Origin: Clostridia bacterium
GTDB lineage: Bacteria; Bacillota_A; Clostridia; Lachnospirales; Lachnospiraceae
Direction: 5' to 3'
DNA length: 7,053 bases
Assembly: GCA_012515365.1 (NCBI GenBank)
Contig: JAAYYM010000028.1
Location: forward strand, 1-7,053
The notes under the pieces were generated by a model. It was given only the letters and a program-made list of their open reading frames with translations. It did no database searches and was not told where the DNA came from. The translations under genes and the position numbers were made by a program. Of the stretch, positions 5,381-7,053 are shown in pieces; the stretch's first letter is position 1; the number at the start of each line of letters is the position of its first letter.

Positions 5381-6583
5381 ATGACAGAAGCAGAAGTAAT
5401 CCTGAAAAAGGGAGAAGGAAGAAGCTTAAAGGCTGGCGGACGCTGGATTTATGATAATGAGGTGCAGACAATTAATGGTCATTTTGAAAATGGAGATGTG
5501 CTATTAGTAAAGGATTTTGACGGATATCCGTTAGGTCGCGGATTTATTAATCAAAAATCTAAGATTCGAATTAGAATGATGACAAGAAATGCGGAGCAGG
5601 TAGTAGACGACGCCTTTTTGGAGATGAGGGTTAGAAATGCGTGGGAATATCGAAAGAAGACAGTGGACACAAGCTCTTGCAGACTGATTTTTGGTGAAGC
5701 TGACTTTCTTCCAGGGCTGGTGATTGATAAATTTGAGGATGTGTTGGTCGTGGAATCACTTGCATTAGGTATAGACCGTATGAAAATGTCTATTATTCAT
5801 GCATGCAAAAAGGTACTGAAAGAAGATGGAATTGATATTCGTGGCGTTTATGAACGAAGTGATGCCAAGGTTCGCGAGCAGGAAGGTATGGAACGTACAA
5901 AGGGCTTTATTGGGGAATCCTTTGATACAAATGTAATGATTTGCGAAAATGGCGTTCGTTATGAAGTCGATGTCAAAGATGGACAAAAGACAGGATTTTT
6001 TCTGGATCAGAAATATAATAGACTGGCAATACAGCGCTTATGTAAGGATGCAAGTGTTTTGGACTGTTTTACGCATACCGGATCGTTTGCATTAAATGCG
6101 GGTATCGCCGGGGCAGTACATGTAACAGGTGTGGATGCGTCAATGCTTGCTGTTGAGCAGGCAAGAAAAAATGCACAGCTGAATCAGCTGTCTGAGCGAG
6201 TAGAATTCATTTGTGAGGATGTATTTGAGCTGCTCCCACGATTGGAATCAGAAGGAAAGCAGTTTGATGTTGTTATTCTTGACCCACCTGCTTTCACAAA
6301 ATCGAGAAATTCTATTAAGAATGCAGTGAAGGGATATCGAGAAATCAATCTCAGAGCAATGAAATTAATCAAGGATGGTGGTTATCTGGCAACGTGCTCC
6401 TGCTCTCATTTTATGGATTTTGAATTGTTTACGAAAACCATTCATCAGGCTGCTGATCACGTGCACAGACGTCTGCGTCAGGTTGAGTTTCGCACACAGG
6501 CACCTGATCATCCGATTCTTTGGGCAGCAGATGAATCTTATTATTTGAAGTTTTATGTCTTCCAGGTGGTGGATGAGAAGTAA
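5381..6583 (+). CDS. rlmI: Class I SAM-dependent 23S rRNA m5C methyltransferase, RlmI-like
   Basis: Transfers a methyl group from S-adenosylmethionine to a cytosine C5 of 23S rRNA; E. coli RlmI modifies C1962. The length of 400 residues fits the 396 of E. coli RlmI. Residues 1 to about 80 form the RNA-binding PUA domain (VILKKGEGRSLKAGGRWIYD and so on). A linker with GEADFLPGLVIDKF and YERSD follows. Then come the conserved DGQKTGFFLDQ (200-210), SAM-binding motif VLDCFTHTGSFALNAG (from 226), motif IV DPPAF (301-305) and the TCSCSHF segment (338-344) holding the probable catalytic Cys341. The C-terminus DHPILWAADESYYLKFYVFQV matches the family end. The ATG at 5381 has AGAGGA-type pairing 8-10 bases upstream. 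In-frame ATGs at 5342, 5348, 5357 and 5363 add up to 13 residues before the PUA domain and cannot be excluded. It seems to be a single-gene unit unrelated to the exporter. Confidence 0.92.
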   Translation: MTEAEVILKKGEGRSLKAGGRWIYDNEVQTINGHFENGDVLLVKDFDGYPLGRGFINQKSKIRIRMMTRNAEQVVDDAFLEMRVRNAWEYRKKTVDTSSCRLIFGEADFLPGLVIDKFEDVLVVESLALGIDRMKMSIIHACKKVLKEDGIDIRGVYERSDAKVREQEGMERTKGFIGESFDTNVMICENGVRYEVDVKDGQKTGFFLDQKYNRLAIQRLCKDASVLDCFTHTGSFALNAGIAGAVHVTGVDASMLAVEQARKNAQLNQLSERVEFICEDVFELLPRLESEGKQFDVVILDPPAFTKSRNSIKNAVKGYREINLRAMKLIKDGGYLATCSCSHFMDFELFTKTIHQAADHVHRRLRQVEFRTQAPDHPILWAADESYYLKFYVFQVVDEK

Positions 6584-6671
6584 GATTAATAATTCCTTGG
6601 TCTATGAGTGTTTCTAGGACTTTGGAACATTACCTGATTAGTACAAACATATCGTATCTTATCGCAAAATT

Positions 6672-6690
6672 GTATAATTTGATGGTATAA
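6672..6690 (+). repeat. Promoter-like direct repeat, copy 1
   Basis: GTATAATTTGATGGTATAA matches copy 2 at 6864-6881 except for one extra T. It contains TATAAT and a TGG-TATAA extended -10-like element. No gene starts soon after it. Confidence 0.5.
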
Positions 6691-6853
6691 AATGGTACGA
6701 AATGTGGTAAGAGAAATGGTATGCACTTGAAATGTAATGAATGGTATGCCTAGCTGACAGAGTCAACGTATGGCAGGAATTCATGAAATGACTGACGTAA
6801 AAAATATGGAAAAGAACATATTGGTTTATCATATAAGATTTCGTGGAAAACAA

Positions 6854-6882
6854 GTGTAAATAAGTATAATTGATGGTATAAT
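6854..6882 (+). promoter_or_regulatory. Extended -10 promoter of the last gene
   Basis: TGG-TATAAT (6874-6882) is a perfect extended -10 element, about 30 bases before the start codon at 6915. The matching -35 position 17 bases upstream (GTGTAA, 6854-6859) is poor, which extended -10 promoters tolerate. A second TATAAT lies at 6865-6870. Confidence 0.6.
6864..6881 (+). repeat. Promoter-like direct repeat, copy 2
   Basis: GTATAATTGATGGTATAA is the second copy of the element at 6672-6690, 192 bases downstream, and overlaps the probable promoter of the last gene. Confidence 0.5.
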
Positions 6883-6914
6883 GATAGTACAAAGAACTTC
6901 CGAGGTGGAACAGA

Positions 6915-7053
6915 ATGATCAATGTATGGATTGATGAATTTACGCCCTGTTTGAAAGATGCAATTACTGGTGATATTTTAGAAACAGAAGTTGTCCAAGT
7001 AACACGAAAAAGTTATTTGGCAAAATATAATACCAAAACAAAATGGTATATCA
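6915..7053 (+). CDS. Unrecognised small protein, N-terminal fragment (3' end outside window)
   Basis: Forty-six codons are visible from an ATG at 6915, with GAGGTGG (6903-6909) five bases before it. The protein begins MINVWIDEFTPCLKD and continues through GDILETEVVQVTRKSYLAKY to TKTKWYI at the edge. The pattern of charged and aromatic residues suggests a small soluble beta-rich domain. I do not see a signal peptide or membrane helix. I have an impression of similar hypothetical proteins in Clostridia whose N-terminus also contains TPCLKD, but I cannot name a family or function. The good ribosome site and extended -10 promoter support it as a real gene. Confidence 0.7.
   Translation, partial: MINVWIDEFTPCLKDAITGDILETEVVQVTRKSYLAKYNTKTKWYI

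Larger units (their letters stand above)
6584..6914 (+). other. Gene-free stretch with promoter-like repeats
   Basis: No convincing gene on either strand. The longest frame, on the minus strand at 6659-6922, encodes a His/Tyr/Ser-rich low-complexity peptide and lacks family features. A weak imperfect hairpin follows rlmI (TTCC at 6592 with GGAA near 6623) without a T run. The sequence between 6672 and 6750 repeats the word AATGGTA or close variants several times, and AATGGTATGC occurs exactly at 6715-6724 and 6740-6749. A promoter for the last gene lies at the 3' end. Confidence 0.5.

Noticed and set aside
6592..6626. Hairpin after rlmI as a terminator
   Set aside because: The stem has internal mismatches and no T run follows.
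6692..6730. Possible 12-codon leader peptide (MVRNVVREMVCT)
   Set aside because: No ribosome binding site, and it starts too close to the promoter-like repeat to be transcribed from it.
6659..6922. Minus-strand frame of 87 codons
   Set aside because: His/Tyr/Ser-rich low-complexity product with no family features, antisense to promoter-like sequence and the start of the last gene.

Overview
The window looks like chromosome from an AT-rich, low-GC Gram-positive anaerobe, most likely a Lachnospiraceae-type Clostridium relative. This rests on strong AGGAGG-type ribosome binding sites, TTGACA/TATAAT-like promoters, T-tailed terminators and the protein families present; it was not checked by any search. 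All genes are on the + strand. I see no mobile element, CRISPR array, tRNA or rRNA.

Layout. (1) 1-1675: the 3' end of a sugar ABC importer operon. A 5'-truncated permease resembling YtfT is followed one base later by a complete permease resembling YjfF, and a strong terminator closes the unit (1727-1777). In E. coli this permease pair belongs to the galactofuranose importer YtfQRT-YjfF. (2) 1821-5170: a regulated exporter module. A PadR-family regulator has a near-consensus promoter (TTGACA-N17-TATTAT) with two copies of a palindrome, TATCYAA-N2-TTGGATA, wrapped around its -10 box. After a terminator, a third and perfect copy of the palindrome (2700-2715) precedes an ABC-2 exporter operon of one ATPase and two overlapping membrane subunits. 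The simplest reading is that the PadR protein represses both itself and the exporter. The second membrane subunit ends right after its SPMYW motif and seems to lack the usual last membrane helix. (3) 5171-5380: a non-coding gap with a 22-bp inverted repeat that encloses a small T-tailed hairpin. (4) 5381-6583: an RlmI-type 23S rRNA m5C methyltransferase. (5) 6584-6914: 331 bases without a convincing gene, holding promoter-like direct repeats. (6) 6915-7053: the start of a small unrecognised protein running off the window.

The most informative part is the PadR/ABC module, where regulator, three matching operator sites and target operon can all be read from the sequence. I do not see evidence for a wholly new biological system. 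The points most worth a second look are the shared operator, the shortened permease, and the nested inverted repeat at 5237-5311.
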